From Aquamicrobium sp. (GTDB lineage: Bacteria > Pseudomonadota > Alphaproteobacteria > Rhizobiales > Rhizobiaceae): a stretch of DNA of 64,000 nt. The notes below the pieces were generated by a model. That model was not told the origin of the DNA. It did no database searches and saw only the letters and a list, made by a program, of their open reading frames with translations. The position numbers were made by a program, and so were the translations under genes. The stretch covers positions 1,798,001 through 1,862,000 of the forward strand of contig NZ_JAMLIE010000001.1 of the NCBI RefSeq assembly GCF_023954335.1. Reading direction: 5' to 3'. Below, piece after piece: positions 62,392-64,000 of the stretch (positions are counted from its first letter, which is position 1; every line of letters starts with the position of its first letter).

Positions 62392-63057
62392 ATGCGCATA
62401 CTCGTTGTCGAGGACGACAAGGATCTGAACCGTCAGATTTCGGACGCGCTCGCAGATGCCGGCTATGTCGTCGACCGCGCCCATGACGGCGAGGAAGGCC
62501 ATTTCCTCGGCGACACCGAGCCCTACGACGCCGTCATCCTCGATATCGGCCTGCCGCAGATGGACGGCATATCCGTGGTCGAGCGCTGGCGGCGCGACGG
62601 GCGCAAGATGCCGGTGCTGATGCTGACGGCGCGCGACCGCTGGAGCGACAAGGTGGCGGGCATCGACGCCGGCGCCGACGACTATGTCGCCAAGCCGTTC
62701 CATATCGAGGAGGTGCTGGCGCGCCTGCGGGCGCTGATCCGCCGCGCGGCGGGGCATGCCTCGTCGGAGCTGATCTGCGGGGCGCTGCGCCTCGACACCA
62801 AGGCGTCGAAGGCGGACCTGAACGGCATCCCGCTGAAGCTGACCTCGCACGAGTTCCGCCTGCTCGCCTATCTGATGCACCATATGGGCGAGGTTGTGTC
62901 ACGCACCGAGCTGGTCGAGCATCTCTACGACCAGGATTTCGACCGCGATTCCAACACCATCGAGGTGTTCGTCGGCAGGTTGCGCAAGAAGATGGGCGTC
63001 GATCTGATCGAGACCGTGCGCGGCATGGGCTACCGCATCCGCGAGACGCAGGATTGA
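62392..63057 (+). CDS. feuP: Response regulator FeuP (OmpR family)
   Basis: 221 residues: receiver domain with D8-D9, phospho-acceptor D51 (VILDIGLPQMDG) and K in AKPFHIEEVLARL; C-terminal winged helix (LKLTSHEFRLLAYLMHHMGEVVSRTELVEHLY ... VFVGRLRKKMG). FeuP controls osmoadaptation and cyclic glucan export genes in rhizobia. Ten bp before feuQ. Confidence 0.93.
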   Translation: MRILVVEDDKDLNRQISDALADAGYVVDRAHDGEEGHFLGDTEPYDAVILDIGLPQMDGISVVERWRRDGRKMPVLMLTARDRWSDKVAGIDAGADDYVAKPFHIEEVLARLRALIRRAAGHASSELICGALRLDTKASKADLNGIPLKLTSHEFRLLAYLMHHMGEVVSRTELVEHLYDQDFDRDSNTIEVFVGRLRKKMGVDLIETVRGMGYRIRETQD

Positions 63058-63067
63058 CGGGGCGGCG

Positions 63068-64000
63068 ATGGCCGCGGCCGTAAGCGGAAAGGGCCTCATT
63101 GCCACGCTCGGGGCCGCGCTCGGGCGGCAGACGCACTCGCTCGCCTTCCGCGTCGTCGCCTTCTCCACCGTCTGGGCGCTGGTGGCGCTCGTCGTCATCG
63201 CCACCATCATCTCCACCCTGTTCCGGCAGGCCAGCGAGCGCGGCTTCGAGAGCCTGCTCACCGCGCACCTGTTCAACCTTATCAGCTCGGTCGGCGTCAG
63301 CGACGACGGTGCCCTGCAGGGCGAGCCCAATCTCGGCGACCTGCGCTTCACCGTGCCGCGTTCGGGCTGGTACTGGTCGGTGGAGCCGGTGTCCGGCGTC
63401 TCGGGGCGGTTGGCCTCGCTATCCCTCGTCGAGCCGTTGCCTTCGCCGACCCCGCGGGAAGTGCCGTTCAACGCCGAGTTCCAGCGCAGCTATCTCGCCG
63501 ACGGGCTGGCCGACGAGACGATCGAGGTGTTCGAAAGCGAGTTCGTGCTCGACCAGGACAACCGCGTCGCGCGCTTCCGCGTCATGGGCAACCGCAGCGA
63601 GCTCGAGGACGACATCGCCGCCTTCGAGAACAAGCTCTATCTCTACCTTTCCCTGTTCGGCATCGGCATGATCGCCATCAACGCGCTGGCGATCCTGATC
63701 GGGCTCAGGCCGCTCGCGCGCGTGCGCCAGTCGCTCGCCGAGATCAGGGCCGGCGCGGCGCAGCGGCTCGACGGCGATTTCCCGCGCGAGATCGCGCCGC
63801 TCGCCAACGAGACCAACGAGCTGATCGAGAGCAACCGGCGCATCGTCGAGCGCTCGCGCACCCAGGTCGGCAATCTCGCCCACTCGCTGAAGACGCCGCT
63901 TGCCGTGCTGACCAACGAGGCGCGCTCGATCGGCGGCGCGAAGGGCAACCTCATCGCCGACCAGGCGGCCGCGATGCGCCAGCAGGTAGAGCACTACCTT
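63068..64000 (+). CDS. feuQ: Sensor histidine kinase FeuQ (partial)
   Basis: ATG 63068; 311 residues visible before the window ends. TM1 (FRVVAFSTVWALVALVVIATIIST), a periplasmic domain (~50-195), TM2 (LYLYLSLFGIGMIAINALAILIGL), HAMP (RPLARVRQSLAEIRAGAAQRLDGDFPREIAPLANETNELI) and the H-box start (VGNLAHSLKTPLAVLTNEA). The ATPase domain is outside. It senses envelope osmotic state and is restrained by FeuN. Confidence 0.92.
   Translation, partial: MAAAVSGKGLIATLGAALGRQTHSLAFRVVAFSTVWALVALVVIATIISTLFRQASERGFESLLTAHLFNLISSVGVSDDGALQGEPNLGDLRFTVPRSGWYWSVEPVSGVSGRLASLSLVEPLPSPTPREVPFNAEFQRSYLADGLADETIEVFESEFVLDQDNRVARFRVMGNRSELEDDIAAFENKLYLYLSLFGIGMIAINALAILIGLRPLARVRQSLAEIRAGAAQRLDGDFPREIAPLANETNELIESNRRIVERSRTQVGNLAHSLKTPLAVLTNEARSIGGAKGNLIADQAAAMRQQVEHYL

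Overview
The window is high-G+C DNA from an alphaproteobacterium of the Hyphomicrobiales (Rhizobiales), most like the Mesorhizobium/Phyllobacteriaceae group. The basis is gene content: a MucR/Ros regulator, a FeuN-FeuP-FeuQ two-component system, a TIGR03808-type Tat-exported repeat protein, DUF1491, DUF2336, DUF5330, DUF6456 and DUF1254/DUF1214 proteins, an ReAV-type asparaginase and a Rhodobacter-type gene transfer agent (GTA) cluster. Family names come from reading the proteins; no database search was possible.

Left part (1-16.7 kb). After the start of an acyl-CoA synthetase gene, a yifB/comM-type AAA+ ATPase gene is cut in two just before its Walker A motif. The two halves (773-1411 and 15792-16685) join in frame to a 510-residue protein. 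Between them lies a 14.4 kb integrative element with its own large serine integrase. Its ends can be resolved to a CT crossover dinucleotide, flanked in the reconstructed attP by 10 bp on each side and then by 12-bp inverted arms. The element carries small early proteins behind a hairpin-rich leader, a 1285-residue phage-type polyvalent protein, a lower-G+C island with a ThsB-like TIR protein, a small multi-TM protein and a deoxyribosyltransferase/SLOG-like protein (a likely anti-phage cassette), then a zinc-finger protein, a family A polymerase-like protein and a possible PD-(D/E)XK nuclease. An IS3-family insertion sequence has cut a small membrane-protein gene next to the integrase. No capsid, terminase or tail genes are seen, so the element looks like a phage satellite or a phage-derived island.

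Middle part (16.9-49.2 kb). This is ordinary chromosome: mucR, oligopeptidase B, c-type cytochromes, Fe/Mn superoxide dismutase, a class IV aminotransferase, a haloacid dehalogenase, an L,D-transpeptidase, a HerA/YjgR-like ATPase, a methylmalonyl-CoA mutase small-subunit-like protein, asparaginase, an SDR and a thiolase, a betA - small membrane protein - betB glycine-betaine cluster, tRNA-Pro(CGG), a free-standing DnaA domain IV protein, sufE, a PAS histidine kinase followed by a peptidoglycan-binding protein, and a class A penicillin-binding protein.

Right part (49.4-64 kb). A full-length-looking GTA structural operon runs from small terminase to the gp15 tail protein, behind a near-consensus promoter. 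A deletion has fused the end of the portal gene, out of frame, to the last ~120 codons of the major capsid gene; the prohead protease and most of the capsid gene are gone, so this GTA is probably dead. A holin-like ORF and then feuN-feuP-feuQ follow, with feuQ cut by the window end.
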